A DNA stretch of 64,000 nt from Streptomyces sp. CB02009 (lineage in GTDB: Bacteria; Actinomycetota; Actinomycetes; Streptomycetales; Streptomycetaceae), in the NCBI RefSeq assembly GCF_001905825.1, contig NZ_LIVV01000011.1, forward strand, positions 84,696 through 148,695, read 5' to 3'. The notes beneath the pieces were generated by a model, which did no database searches, was not told the DNA's origin, and saw only the letters and a program-made list of their open reading frames with translations. How positions within the stretch are numbered: the first letter of the stretch is position 1; every line of letters starts with the position of its first letter. The translations under genes were made by a program, and so were the position numbers. This document shows, one piece after another, positions 16,313 to 25,120 of the stretch.

Positions 16313-17939
16313 GCCCCGGGTCGCCCGCCTCCGTCACGAAGGAGGCGGCCGTGGCGACGGGAGCGCCCTGGGTCGTCACGTACGGCACCGTGCGGAAGTC
16401 GGCCCGGGCGGTCTCCTCGCCGAGCGCGACCGTCACGTAGCCGCGCCGCCCGTTGAAGAACCTCAGGTGCGGGTTGGCCTGCATGAGCTTGTCGTAGTTC
16501 GACGGGCGGTCGGCGCCGTCCTTGCCGCTGGTGACGGAGGTGGCGACGATCTCGGTGCCCACGGTCCGGGAGCCCGGGTCGCGGAAGTCGGCCTTGATGT
16601 CGAGGCCGTAGCCGACGTGGACGTCACCGGTGAGCACCATCAGGTTCTCGACGCCGGCGGCCCCGGCACCGGCGAGGAGCCGCTGCCGGGAGGCCGGGTA
16701 GCCGTCCCAGGAGTCCATGGAGAGCTTGAAGTCGGCGGTGGCGCGGTCACGGCGCTCGGCGAACACGACCTGCTGCGGCAGGACGTTCCAGCGGGCGCGG
16801 GAGCCGCGCCAGCCGTCGAGCAGCCACCGCTCCTGCGTGGCCCCGGTCATCGTCCGGGCCGGGTTCTCGGACTCCGGGCCCGGGACCTGCCAGCCGTCGC
16901 CGTACGCCTGGTCGGAGCGGTACTGGCGGGTGTCGAGGATGTCGAACTGGGCGAGCCGCCCGAAGCGCAGCCGGCGGTAGAGCCGCATGTCGGGCCCCTG
17001 GGGCCGCTGGGGCGTGCGGAGCGGCTGGTGCTCCCAGTAGGCGCGGTAGGCGGCGGCGCGGCGGAGCAGGAACTCCTCCGGCGGGACGCCGTTCTCGGGG
17101 GTGCCGCCCGCGTAGTTGTTCTCGGTCTCGTGGTCGTCCCAGGTGACGACGAAGGGGTGGGCGGCGTGCGCGGCGCGCAGGTCGGGGTCCGACTTGTAGA
17201 GGCCGTACCGGAGCCGGTAGTCGTCCAGGGTGAGCGTCTCGCGGTCGAAGACGGCCGGGAGGGTCCGGTCGGTGTAGGCGCGGGCGCCGCCGGTGGCGTT
17301 CACGGCGTACTCGTAGAGGTAGTCGCCGAGGTGGAAGACGACGTCGACGTCCTCCTGCGCGAGGTGGCGGTAGGCCGTGAAGTACCCGTCGTGGTACGCC
17401 TGGCAGGAGACGGCGGCGAGCTTCAGGCCGGAGGTACGGGCCCACGGGGCGGGTGCGGTGCGGGTACGGCCGACGGGGCTGCTCCAGTTCCCGACCCGGA
17501 AGCGGTAGAAGAACTCCCGGTCGGGGTCGAGGTGCTCGACCTCGACGTGCACCGTGTGCGAGAACTCCGGGTGCGCGGTGGCCCGGCCGCGGCGGACGGT
17601 CCGGGTGAAGCGCTCGTCGCGGGCCAGCTCCCAGTGGACGGAGACCCGCTCGGCGGGCAGTCCGCCGCCGGGCTCGAAGGGGCGGGGCGCGAGCCGGGTC
17701 CACAGCAGGACGGAGCCGGGCAGCGGGTCGCCGGACGCCACGCCGAGGGTGAACGGGTCCTCGGAGACGCGCCGCCCGTCGAGCTCGGCCGCGGCCGCGG
17801 TGCCCGCGGCGGGAAGCTGCGTGGCGAAGGCGAGCACGGCGGCGGCCCCGGTGGCGGTGAGGAACCGGCGGCGGCCCACCTGGCGCGCGGCGGCGCGGAG
17901 TTCCTCGGAATGCTCGTGAACGTCGTGTACGCGGTTCAT
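16299..17939 (-). CDS. phoD: Secreted alkaline phosphatase PhoD
   Basis: 546-aa Tat-exported phosphodiesterase/phosphomonoesterase of the PhoD family. ATG at 17939 follows GGGGAGGGG and places the twin-arginine signal GRRRFLTATG at residues 22-31; longer in-frame starts would bury it. After cleavage come the PhoD N-terminal domain (GVASGDPLPGSVLLWTRL) and the metallophosphatase core with HLGDYLYEY, WDDHETENNY and GDVHVGYGLD metal-binding motifs. It releases phosphate outside the cell, usually under PhoP control; no clear PHO box was recognised in the 135-nt divergent gap. Confidence 0.92.
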   Translation of the reverse strand: MNRVHDVHEHSEELRAAARQVGRRRFLTATGAAAVLAFATQLPAAGTAAAAELDGRRVSEDPFTLGVASGDPLPGSVLLWTRLAPRPFEPGGGLPAERVSVHWELARDERFTRTVRRGRATAHPEFSHTVHVEVEHLDPDREFFYRFRVGNWSSPVGRTRTAPAPWARTSGLKLAAVSCQAYHDGYFTAYRHLAQEDVDVVFHLGDYLYEYAVNATGGARAYTDRTLPAVFDRETLTLDDYRLRYGLYKSDPDLRAAHAAHPFVVTWDDHETENNYAGGTPENGVPPEEFLLRRAAAYRAYWEHQPLRTPQRPQGPDMRLYRRLRFGRLAQFDILDTRQYRSDQAYGDGWQVPGPESENPARTMTGATQERWLLDGWRGSRARWNVLPQQVVFAERRDRATADFKLSMDSWDGYPASRQRLLAGAGAAGVENLMVLTGDVHVGYGLDIKADFRDPGSRTVGTEIVATSVTSGKDGADRPSNYDKLMQANPHLRFFNGRRGYVTVALGEETARADFRTVPYVTTQGAPVATAASFVTEAGDPGLKPA

Positions 17940-18074
17940 GTGCCCCTCCCCAGACGGATGCGGTCCGTCGGTCATTCGAGGGGGGCGGGACGACCTCGCG
18001 TTGTCGGGTACAGAACATCCACGTGTCGGGACGATGAGTTCATGGGGCACGCGTCTCGCGTACGCTGCGCGCCC

Positions 18075-18818
18075 ATGAGCATCGCAGTGGTGACGGGAGC
18101 GGGATCGGGCATCGGCCGGAGTGTGGCCCTCGCCCTGGCGGCGGCCGGCTGGTCGGTGGCCCTGGCGGGACGGCGGCCTGACGCCCTGGAGGAGACGGCG
18201 GCGGCCCTGCCCGACGGGGACTTCCTGACCGTCCCCACGGACGTGACCTCGGCGGAGGAGGTGGCGGCCCTCTTCACGGCCGTACGCGACCGCTACGGCC
18301 GCGTCGACCTGCTCTTCAACAACGCCGGTACGTTCGCGGGCGGCGGCGTCCCCGTCGAGGACCTGGACCCGGACACCTGGCGCGCGGTCGTCGACGTCAA
18401 CCTGACGGGCGCCTTCCTCTGTGCCCAGGCGGCCTTCCGGACCATGAAGGAACAGTCACCGCAGGGCGGCCGGATCATCAACAACGGCTCGATCTCGGCC
18501 CACGTACCGCGCCCGAACTCCATCGCGTACACGGCGACGAAGCACGCGATGACGGGCCTGACGAAGTCCCTGTCGCTCGACGGCCGCCCGTACCGGATCG
18601 CCTGCGGCCAGCTCGACATCGGCAACGCGGCGACGGAGATGACGGCCCGCATGCAGACCGGCATCCTCCAGGCCAACGGCGAACTGGCGGCGGAACCGGT
18701 GATGGACGCGGCGGACGTGGCGGCGACGGTGGTGCACATGGCGGCCCTGCCGCTGGAGGCGAACGTCCAGTTCGCGACGGTGATGGCGACGACGATGCCG
18801 TACATCGGCCGGGGGTAG
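18075..18818 (+). CDS. Short-chain dehydrogenase/reductase
   Basis: 247-aa classical SDR. The cofactor loop is TGAGSGIG near residue 7, NNAG near residue 82, and the catalytic Ser...Tyr-x3-Lys is seen as NNGSIS ... YTATKHAM around residue 155. The start at 18075 gives the usual SDR N-terminus; another in-frame ATG lies at 18042, and neither has a good Shine-Dalgarno. The substrate is unknown. Divergent from phoD. Confidence 0.88.
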   Translation: MSIAVVTGAGSGIGRSVALALAAAGWSVALAGRRPDALEETAAALPDGDFLTVPTDVTSAEEVAALFTAVRDRYGRVDLLFNNAGTFAGGGVPVEDLDPDTWRAVVDVNLTGAFLCAQAAFRTMKEQSPQGGRIINNGSISAHVPRPNSIAYTATKHAMTGLTKSLSLDGRPYRIACGQLDIGNAATEMTARMQTGILQANGELAAEPVMDAADVAATVVHMAALPLEANVQFATVMATTMPYIGRG

Positions 18819-18866
18819 CCCCGCCCGACGCACGGCGTGCGGACGACGGAAGGTGCGGAGGCGGTG

Positions 18867-19190
18867 TCAGGCCTGCCCGGTCTCGAACCGGGAGACCTTG
18901 CCGCCCTCCACGCCGAAGTGCCAGCGGGTCTTCATCTCGCCCCAGGTGTCGTTGCGGAAACGCGCGACGATGTCGCGCCCGCCGCTCTTCTCGGACTCGA
19001 TCTCCATGTGCCCGCGCGAGGAGAAGATCTCCCGCTCGGTCCACTCCGCGAGGTCCCGCTCGGACCCGTCGTCGGACATGGTCGCACCGGGAGTCAGAGC
19101 CTCCCGGAAAGCCGTCTGGTCATTGGCGTTGAGGGCCGCGACGAACGCACGCACGGCCGGATCGGTGAGCCGCTCCACGGGAATGGTCAT
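18867..19190 (-). CDS. Nuclear transport factor 2-like (SnoaL-fold) protein
   Basis: 107-aa small protein with the NTF2/SnoaL cone fold pattern: helical N-terminus (VRAFVAALNANDQTAFREAL), then LTPGATMSDDGSERDL and alternating strands ending WHFGVEGGKVSRFETGQA. Proteins of this size in the family are binding proteins or isomerases; no catalytic residues can be assigned. It is a single gene between the SDR and a hypothetical gene. Confidence 0.7.
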   Translation of the reverse strand: MTIPVERLTDPAVRAFVAALNANDQTAFREALTPGATMSDDGSERDLAEWTEREIFSSRGHMEIESEKSGGRDIVARFRNDTWGEMKTRWHFGVEGGKVSRFETGQA

Positions 19191-19252
19191 GCCCTAGCCG
19201 TACACCGCCCGATCCGGCCTCCCCGGCGAACACGCCGTGCGCCTGCCGCGTG

Positions 19253-20266
19253 TCAGCGGACGGGCTGGGCCACCTGGGCGAGCAGCGCGCCGCTCTCCTC
19301 GGCCGCCAGGACCCGCTCCAGGACGAGGTCGCCGGTCATGCCGGGGAAGAACCGCCCGGCCGGCCAGCTCCGCTCGTACGGGGGCGGATCGAGGACGACG
19401 AGGCGCACGCCGTCCACGACGGGGATGTCGGCGGGGCAGCCCTCGTTCCAGATCCATTCGCCGTCCGCGCCGAGCAGGTTGAACGACCCCGTCGTGGACG
19501 TCTGTCCGGGCCTGTCCCGGCACATGGCGACGGCCTCGGCCGAGGGCGCCCGGCCCGGGAGGTGTCCGCCGCCGACGAGGGCGTCGGCGAGGAGCGTGTG
19601 GAGCTGGAAGTTGTCGCCGATGCCGGAGGCGCGCAGCGCGAACCCGGCGCCGGTGGCGCGGTCGATCGCGACGACGGGCTCGTCGTCGAGGACGGCGAGG
19701 GCGTACGCCAGGCACTTGAACGGATCGCCCGACAGCTCCGAGACCCGCGCCACGGAGGCCCGCAGCTCAACCTTTCCGGGGGTGCCCCGCCGCACGGCGG
19801 GCGAGTTGAGCATGGCCACACAGGCCATCTCGAACTGCGGGAGCGACTGCCAGGCCATGACCGGCTCGAAGCCGATCCGCTCGAAGTCCGCCTCCTCAAG
19901 GCCTTCGCCCTCGTGGCCGGGCAGCTCGCCGCGCCCGGCCGCCGCCCACGCCTCGCAGAACACCGCAGCCGCCGCGAAGGCCTCACGCGCCTGCGCGAAG
20001 ACCGCGGGAGCGCAGGCGGTCGCGTCCGCACCCCGTTCGACACAGGCCCCGATCACCACGGCCACGATCCCGCGCGGCCCGGGCGGGACCTCGGCCAGGA
20101 GGGCCGCGAGACGCGGCCCGGCAGCGTGGAGCTCCGCGTCCTTGGCCTTGTCCACCGTCGTGGTCAACTGCCCGAAGGCCTTCTCCGCGGCGTCGGCGTC
20201 CTGGGAGCGGACCGCCGTCTCGAAAGCTGCCACGGCGGCCGGGAACCGCCCTCGTCCGAATATCAT
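19253..20266 (-). CDS. Conserved hypothetical protein, helical N-terminus
   Basis: 337-aa soluble protein with no signal peptide or membrane segment. Residues 1-120 look like helical repeats (FPAAVAAFETAVRSQDADAAEKAF, HEAT/TPR-like). The C-terminal part contains PPPYERSWPAGRFFPGMTGDLVLERV. I do not recognise the family. It is monocistronic and divergent from the inhibitor-like gene. Confidence 0.7.
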   Translation of the reverse strand: MIFGRGRFPAAVAAFETAVRSQDADAAEKAFGQLTTTVDKAKDAELHAAGPRLAALLAEVPPGPRGIVAVVIGACVERGADATACAPAVFAQAREAFAAAAVFCEAWAAAGRGELPGHEGEGLEEADFERIGFEPVMAWQSLPQFEMACVAMLNSPAVRRGTPGKVELRASVARVSELSGDPFKCLAYALAVLDDEPVVAIDRATGAGFALRASGIGDNFQLHTLLADALVGGGHLPGRAPSAEAVAMCRDRPGQTSTTGSFNLLGADGEWIWNEGCPADIPVVDGVRLVVLDPPPYERSWPAGRFFPGMTGDLVLERVLAAEESGALLAQVAQPVR

Positions 20267-20491
20267 CCGCGCACCCTAGCGGAGGGGTCCGACAGGCCGG
20301 TTCGGGCCGGGGCGGCGGGATGTGCGGGATGCCAGGAAGCCGGAGCCATTCGATCCCGATCCCGCTCTCCGGCGCGCGGAACCTGCCCCTCTCTGACGAC
20401 TTCTCACCGCCACACAGCCTATGAGCTGCGTGTTCCCTGGCACGGGGCGGGGCGTTACGGCACTCTCCGGCCTAACCGCCACACGCGAGCC

Positions 20492-20527
20492 ACTCAACCG
20501 ACTCAACCCACTCAACCCACTCAACCC
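20492..20527. repeat. Four tandem 9-bp repeats just before a ribosome-binding site
   Basis: ACTCAACCC is repeated four times (the first copy ends in G) directly upstream of the CCAGGAGGAG ribosome-binding site of the next gene, so it lies in its 5' leader. The leader is unusually C/A-rich for this genome, and unit number could vary by slippage. Confidence 0.75.
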
Positions 20528-20537
20528 AGGAGGAGCG

Positions 20538-21008
20538 ATGTCGAACGCCGGCAAGGTCGTCAAGCTGTACGCGAAGGGGGCCCCGGTCGGAGTCGAGGAC
20601 GGAGCCGTGGTCGGCTACCTCGCCGACCCGACCCGCGCCGGGGAGTGGCTGATCACCCGGGACGACGAGGGCTTCCGGCTCACCGCCAAGGGCACGGAGG
20701 AGACCATCGCGTCGGAAGGCACCGAGCGGGCGCCCGTCGTCGCCCGCCCCGACGACTCCCCCGCGTCCGTCTGGCGCCTCCAGCGCGTCGAGGGGGACGA
20801 GGGGGCCGAGGGGGACGGTGACGGCGGCACCGTCGCGCTCACCACCCTCACCTCACTCGCCGACCTCCGGGACGGCACGTACGTGATCGACCAGAACGGT
20901 CTGGCCCTCGGCCGCGACCTGTTCGAGGACCGCTCCCTGCTCCCGAAGCGCATCTTCGTCCGTACGGACGACCGGGACCCGCAGTGGCGCATCGAGGTCC
21001 TCGCCTGA
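20538..21008 (+). CDS. Possible I66-family (macrocypin-like) proteinase inhibitor
   Basis: 156-aa protein with a beta-trefoil-like pattern: strands separated by turns such as AVVGYLADPTRAGEWLITRD, DGTYVIDQNGLALGRDL and WRIEVLA at the end. It resembles bacterial proteins annotated as I66 serine proteinase inhibitors, a family named for mushroom inhibitors. ATG at 20538 follows the excellent CCAGGAGGAG site. No signal peptide, so cytoplasmic as written. The assignment is by resemblance only; a generic beta-trefoil binding protein is the alternative. Confidence 0.6.
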   Translation: MSNAGKVVKLYAKGAPVGVEDGAVVGYLADPTRAGEWLITRDDEGFRLTAKGTEETIASEGTERAPVVARPDDSPASVWRLQRVEGDEGAEGDGDGGTVALTTLTSLADLRDGTYVIDQNGLALGRDLFEDRSLLPKRIFVRTDDRDPQWRIEVLA

Positions 21009-21027
21009 GACGGCCGCCCGGCGCGCA

Positions 21028-21050
21028 CCCCATCCGGAACCCGGGTGGGG
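21028..21050. terminator. Hairpin between convergent genes
   Basis: CCCCATCCGG, loop AAC, CCGGGTGGGG forms a 10-bp stem with one G-U pair. It sits between the inhibitor-like gene and the convergent response regulator gene and can end both transcripts. Confidence 0.7.
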
Positions 21051-21069
21051 CAGGCCTTCGTCCTCCCCG

Positions 21070-21786
21070 TCAGCCCGTGAAACCCGGCACCACCAGACCC
21101 GACTCGTACGCGATGACCACCGCGTGCGTCCGGTTCTGCGCGCCGAGCTTGGTCAGGACGTTCCCGACGTGCGTCTTGACCGTCTCCAGGCTCACGGTGA
21201 GGGACTCCGCGATCTCCGGGTTGGACAGGCCCGTGGCCATCAGCCGCAGTACTTCCTCCTCACGCCCCGTCAGCGCCGCCCTCGGCAGCGCCTCCGCGGA
21301 GTCCAGCGGACGGGCGGCGACCATCCGGCGCAGGGTCGCCGGGAAGAGGATCGCCTCGCCCGCCGCCACCACCCGTACCGCCTCCGCGATCTGCCGGACC
21401 GGAAGCCGCTTGAGCACGAAGCCGCTGGCACCCGCGCTGAGCGCGGCGGTGACGTAGTCGTCGTTCTCGAAAGTGGTGATCACGACGACCTTCGGCGGCG
21501 CCGGGGCAGGGCCCCCGCCCCTCGACCCCGCCGGCTCCCTCGGCGCCGCGAGGAGGCGGCGGGTCGCCTCGATCCCGTTGCACCGGGGCATCCGCACGTC
21601 CATCAGGACCACGTCCGGCCGCAGCCGCAACGCCCGCTCGACCACCTCGACGCCGTCGGCGGCCTCCCCGACCACCTCGATCCCCGGCTGTGCGGCGAGC
21701 AGCATGCGCAGACCGGTACGGGTCACCTCGTCGTCGTCCGCGATCAGCAGCGTCGTGGCGGTCCCGGTGCCGTCGGGGCCGGTCAT
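21070..21786 (-). CDS. LuxR-family two-component response regulator
   Basis: 238-aa NarL/FixJ-type regulator. The receiver domain (about 10-130) has the acidic pair in LLIADDDEV, phospho-Asp in VVLMDVRMPRCNGIEA and Lys in FVLKRLP. The C-terminal LuxR HTH contains LTGREEEVLRLMATGLSNPEIAESL. ATG at 21786 overlaps the stop of the kinase gene upstream (ATGA), so the two are translationally coupled. Likely target: the divergent promoter region with the 24-bp palindrome at 23117. Confidence 0.9.
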   Translation of the reverse strand: MTGPDGTGTATTLLIADDDEVTRTGLRMLLAAQPGIEVVGEAADGVEVVERALRLRPDVVLMDVRMPRCNGIEATRRLLAAPREPAGSRGGGPAPAPPKVVVITTFENDDYVTAALSAGASGFVLKRLPVRQIAEAVRVVAAGEAILFPATLRRMVAARPLDSAEALPRAALTGREEEVLRLMATGLSNPEIAESLTVSLETVKTHVGNVLTKLGAQNRTHAVVIAYESGLVVPGFTG

Positions 21787-23087
21787 GCCGACCACCGTGC
21801 GGGCAGCCTGACCGCCAGCCGCCAGCGCCTCGGCCCGTCCGGGCCGGCGTCGATCTCGCCGTGCAGGAGTCGTACGCGCTCGGCGAGACCGGGCAGCCCG
21901 TGCCCGGACGTCGGGAAGGCCCGCGTGCGGCCCGTACGCGGCACGGCCCCCGTCTCGTTGACCACATCAAGCTCCAGCGCCTCCGGCCCGGCCGCTACCC
22001 GTACGGTGATCGGACCGCCGGAGCCGTGCCGGACGGCGTTGGTCAGCCCCTCCTGGACGATCCGGTACGCGGCCCGGGAGAGCGTCCCCCGCACCCGCGT
22101 CGGATCCCCCGACCGCTCCCACTCCACCACCGCCCCCGTGTGCCGCACCCGTTCGAGGAGCTCGGGCAGGTCGGCCAACGTGCGGATCGGCGCGGCCGCG
22201 GCGGCCTCGGCGGTACCGGAAGCCTCGACGGCGCCGGTACCGGCCGTCTCGGCCTCGCGCTCCCGCAGGACGCCCAGGACGTAGTCCAGGTCTTCCAGCG
22301 CGGCCCGGGCGGACTCCTCGATGCTGCGCAGGGCGGCCCGCGCCGCCGCCGGGTCGGTGGACACCAGCTCGCCCGCCACCGCGGCCTGGATCGTGGTCGT
22401 CGTCAGGGTGTGACCGATGGAGTCGTGCAACTCGTGGGCCAGCCGGTTGCGTTCGGCCAGCTGCCGCTCCCGCTCGGCCGCGAGGGCGAGCCGCTCGGCC
22501 GTCGACGGCCCGAGGAGCCGGGGAGCCGACCACCGCAGGGCGCGCGTCACGAGAACGCAGACGACGGCGGCGAGCAGCAGACAGCCGAGCGCCAGGGCCC
22601 AGCTCTGCCAGCCGCCCGTCACCCGTGCGGACCGGCCGAACAGACTGAGGGCCAGCTCGGCGCGGAGCCAGCCCCCCGGAAGGGCCAGGGCCAGGAAGAG
22701 CAGCAGCCCGCTCGCGAGCGCACCCGTCCAGCCGACGGTCACGTGCAGCAGCAGCCAGAGGGGGGTCCGCCAGCGCTGTCCGGCCTCGGGTGAGGTCCCG
22801 GGCGGACGGGCGGCCGAGGGCGCGGGCAGGACCACGCGCAGGAGTCGGCGGGCCGCCAGGATCAGCACCCGTCGCGTGGTGCGGGCCAGGCCGACCAGGA
22901 CGATCAGGGCGGCCCAGACGACCAGCACCATGACGAACAGGACGCCCTCGGGGGCGGATCGCCACACGAGCGCCGGAAGCAGCGCGAAGGACAGCAGGGG
23001 GAGGCTCGCGAGGGCGGCCGCGTAGGCGAACAGCGCGCCCGTGTACGTGGAACGGCGCAGCAGCGGCCGGAGTGCCTTGATCATCAT
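21783..23087 (-). CDS. Sensor histidine kinase (HisKA_3 type)
   Basis: 434-aa membrane kinase. Several transmembrane segments occupy the first half (1-190). The dimerisation/phosphoacceptor motif is ERNRLAHELHDSIGHTLT near residue 215, with a C-terminal HATPase (TNAVRHGSGG, GHGLPGLAERVRLL). Paired with the LuxR-type regulator downstream. The start is one of two adjacent ATGs (23087 or 23084) without a visible ribosome-binding site; a CATACT element just upstream may make the mRNA leaderless. The signal sensed is unknown. Confidence 0.9.
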   Translation of the reverse strand: MMIKALRPLLRRSTYTGALFAYAAALASLPLLSFALLPALVWRSAPEGVLFVMVLVVWAALIVLVGLARTTRRVLILAARRLLRVVLPAPSAARPPGTSPEAGQRWRTPLWLLLHVTVGWTGALASGLLLFLALALPGGWLRAELALSLFGRSARVTGGWQSWALALGCLLLAAVVCVLVTRALRWSAPRLLGPSTAERLALAAERERQLAERNRLAHELHDSIGHTLTTTTIQAAVAGELVSTDPAAARAALRSIEESARAALEDLDYVLGVLREREAETAGTGAVEASGTAEAAAAAPIRTLADLPELLERVRHTGAVVEWERSGDPTRVRGTLSRAAYRIVQEGLTNAVRHGSGGPITVRVAAGPEALELDVVNETGAVPRTGRTRAFPTSGHGLPGLAERVRLLHGEIDAGPDGPRRWRLAVRLPARWSA

Positions 23088-23116
23088 CGGCCAGTATGGA
23101 CGGGCGACCCACGGCG

Positions 23117-23140
23117 GACCTCCCCCGATCGGGGGAGGTC
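23117..23140. promoter_or_regulatory. Perfect 24-bp palindrome between kinase gene and serine hydrolase gene
   Basis: GACCTCCCCCGA followed immediately by its exact reverse complement. It is centred 42 nt upstream of the kinase start and about 92 nt upstream of the serine hydrolase start. A response-regulator operator controlling both directions is the simplest reading. Confidence 0.7.
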
Positions 23141-23220
23141 TTTCTCCCGCGTTCCCGCGATGCGCTCAGCGCCCCCGGAAAACATGATCGTGTCCTGCCC
23201 GATCGACGGAAGGACAACGG

Positions 23221-24402
23221 ATGAACACGCGAGCGATGAAGACCAGGACGTCGAGGTTCCGCCTCTCCCGAGCGCACAAGGGCCTCCGACGCGGGGGCGC
23301 GGCGGCCGCGGCGGCGGTGGTCGTCGCGGTGATGACGGCGGGCGCGCTCGCGCCGCCCGCGGCGGTCGCGGCGACGCGGCCGGACGCGGTGCAGCAGGGT
23401 CTGAACGCCCTGGTGCGCGGGGGCCAGCCGGCGGCACTGGCGAGCGTCGAGGACGGCAGGGGGCACGCCCGTACGTACACCGCGGGGGTCGGCGACCTGG
23501 CCACGGGCGCGAAGGTGCCCAGGGACGGCCAGGTGAGGATCGGCAGCAACACGAAGACGTTCACGGCGGTGGTCGTGCTGCAACTGGTCGGCGAGGGGAA
23601 GATCGGCCTTGAGGAGTGGGTCGACACGTACCTGCCGGGGGTGGTCAGGGGGAAGGGGCTCGACGGAGGGAAGATCACCGTCCGTCAGCTGCTGCAGCAC
23701 ACGAGCGGGATTCCGGATTACGGGGCGGACATCAGCGACGAGGAGATGCTGCACCGGTACTTCGAGCCCCGTGATCTCGTGGATGTGGCGCTCACGCACG
23801 AAGCCGAGTTCGAACCGGGGAAGAAGTGGAGTTACAGCAACACGAACTACGTACTGGCGGGGCTGATCGTCCAGAAGGTGACGGGGCGCCCGTTGGCCGA
23901 GGAGATCGACCGGCGGGTCGTGAGGCGGATCGGGCTGCGGCACACGTATTTCCCGGGGCAGGGAGACAGGAGCATCAGGGAGGCGCACCCGAAGGGCTAT
24001 CACCGGATGAAGGCGGGTGAGCCGCTGCGCGACGTCACGCAGCTCGACCCGTCGGCGGGCTGGGCGGCGGGCCAGATGATCTCGACGAACTCGGACCTGA
24101 ACCGCTTCTTCGGCGAACTGCTCGGCGGCGATCGCCTGCTGCGCAAGGCGCAGCGCGAGCAGATGCGGACGACGGTCCCGATCGAAGGGACGGAGTTCCA
24201 CTACGGGTTGGGACTCATGAAGAGGCCGCTGTCGTGCGGAGGCTTCTACTGGGGCCACGGCGGCGACATCACGGGCTACGAGACCAGGGGCGGAGTCACG
24301 GAAGCCGGGCGGGCCGCGAACGTGACGGTGACGAGCATCCCGACGGAGACGGAGGCCGTGAAGGGTGTGGCGGAGGTCGTGGACACGGCTTTGTGCGGGT
24401 GA
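23221..24402 (+). CDS. Secreted serine hydrolase (beta-lactamase/D-Ala-D-Ala carboxypeptidase family)
   Basis: 393-aa class C-like penicillin-recognising hydrolase. Long Sec signal peptide with an Arg/Lys-rich start (residues 1-50). The active-site SxxK is SNTK in RIGSNTKTFTAVV near residue 102, the Tyr motif is YSNTNY near 205, and the third box is HGG in YWGHGGDITGYE near 345. Probably a peptidoglycan or D-peptide hydrolase; penicillin resistance is not implied. Divergent from the two-component system across a palindrome, which points to envelope-stress control. Confidence 0.88.
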   Translation: MNTRAMKTRTSRFRLSRAHKGLRRGGAAAAAAVVVAVMTAGALAPPAAVAATRPDAVQQGLNALVRGGQPAALASVEDGRGHARTYTAGVGDLATGAKVPRDGQVRIGSNTKTFTAVVVLQLVGEGKIGLEEWVDTYLPGVVRGKGLDGGKITVRQLLQHTSGIPDYGADISDEEMLHRYFEPRDLVDVALTHEAEFEPGKKWSYSNTNYVLAGLIVQKVTGRPLAEEIDRRVVRRIGLRHTYFPGQGDRSIREAHPKGYHRMKAGEPLRDVTQLDPSAGWAAGQMISTNSDLNRFFGELLGGDRLLRKAQREQMRTTVPIEGTEFHYGLGLMKRPLSCGGFYWGHGGDITGYETRGGVTEAGRAANVTVTSIPTETEAVKGVAEVVDTALCG

Positions 24403-24480
24403 GAGCGGGTGAGAGGGGTGGGCGCCGGAGGGCGGGGGTGAGGTGTCTGGGGCGACGGTCCAGCTCTACCTCGGGTGCGG

Positions 24481-24614
24481 CCGCCCTCTTTCCGAGTGTG
24501 GCGTCCTCCACCACCGCGTCAAGGGCGCTCCTTCGTCGCGTCGGCTTCGCCGATTCCGCTGCGCTCCACCCTTGACCCGGCGGCGGAGGCCGCCTTTTCA
24601 CACTCGGAGGGCGG
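24481..24614 (+). repeat. 134-bp hairpin repeat unit, copy 1
   Basis: Begins CCGCCCTCTTTCCGAG and ends CTCGGAGGGCGG, so the ends are imperfect inverted repeats. An inner stem GTCAAGGG (24518-24525) pairs with CCCTTGAC (24569-24576). The 63-bp core 24516-24578 is identical, in reverse complement, to 25157-25219. Size and ends suggest a MITE-like or REP-like element. Confidence 0.8.
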
Positions 24615-25120
24615 CCGAGGGCCGGGGCCGACGCCAAGGCCCGGGTAGTGGGCGCCGCTTGGGGGCGTCTGATCGACGGTGGGTGGGGGCTTGGTTCGCG
24701 GCCGGGCGGGGTGGGCTCCGGTCGGCTGGTTCGGGGTGCGCGGTTGTTGAATGGGGCGGCCCGGCAGCGCTTAGCGGCTGTCCTTCGTCGGTTGGCTGGG
24801 ATTCAGGCCCCGCTGGTCACTGCCGGTGGGTGGTGGGGTGGGGTCGGTGTGAGTTTCTTGCACTTTCAGCGCCCGATAAGGGCGATTCGCCCCTGATGGG
24901 GCATCTTTCGGGGCGTGTTACTCGGAGTAGCCCGCAGTTTCCTCCACCCACACCCCACCGGGGGTGACCAGCGGGGCCTGAAGCCCCACCACGGACCACC
25001 ACAACCCGCTAAGCCGTGCCCAACTGCCCCATTCAACTGCCGCGCACCCACCCACCGACCGGCACACGCCCGCCGACGCCGGCCACTGCCCGAGGCCCGG
25101 CGTGGACCCGGCCCCCCGGA

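Noticed and set aside
16467..18074. Long plus-strand frame opposite phoD leading into the SDR
   Set aside because: It is antisense to the well-supported Tat-exported PhoD and has no domain of its own.
24443..25051. Open frames of 60-175 aa in the inverted-repeat region
   Set aside because: They appear on both strands as mirror images of the palindrome, lack ribosome-binding sites and show no protein family features.
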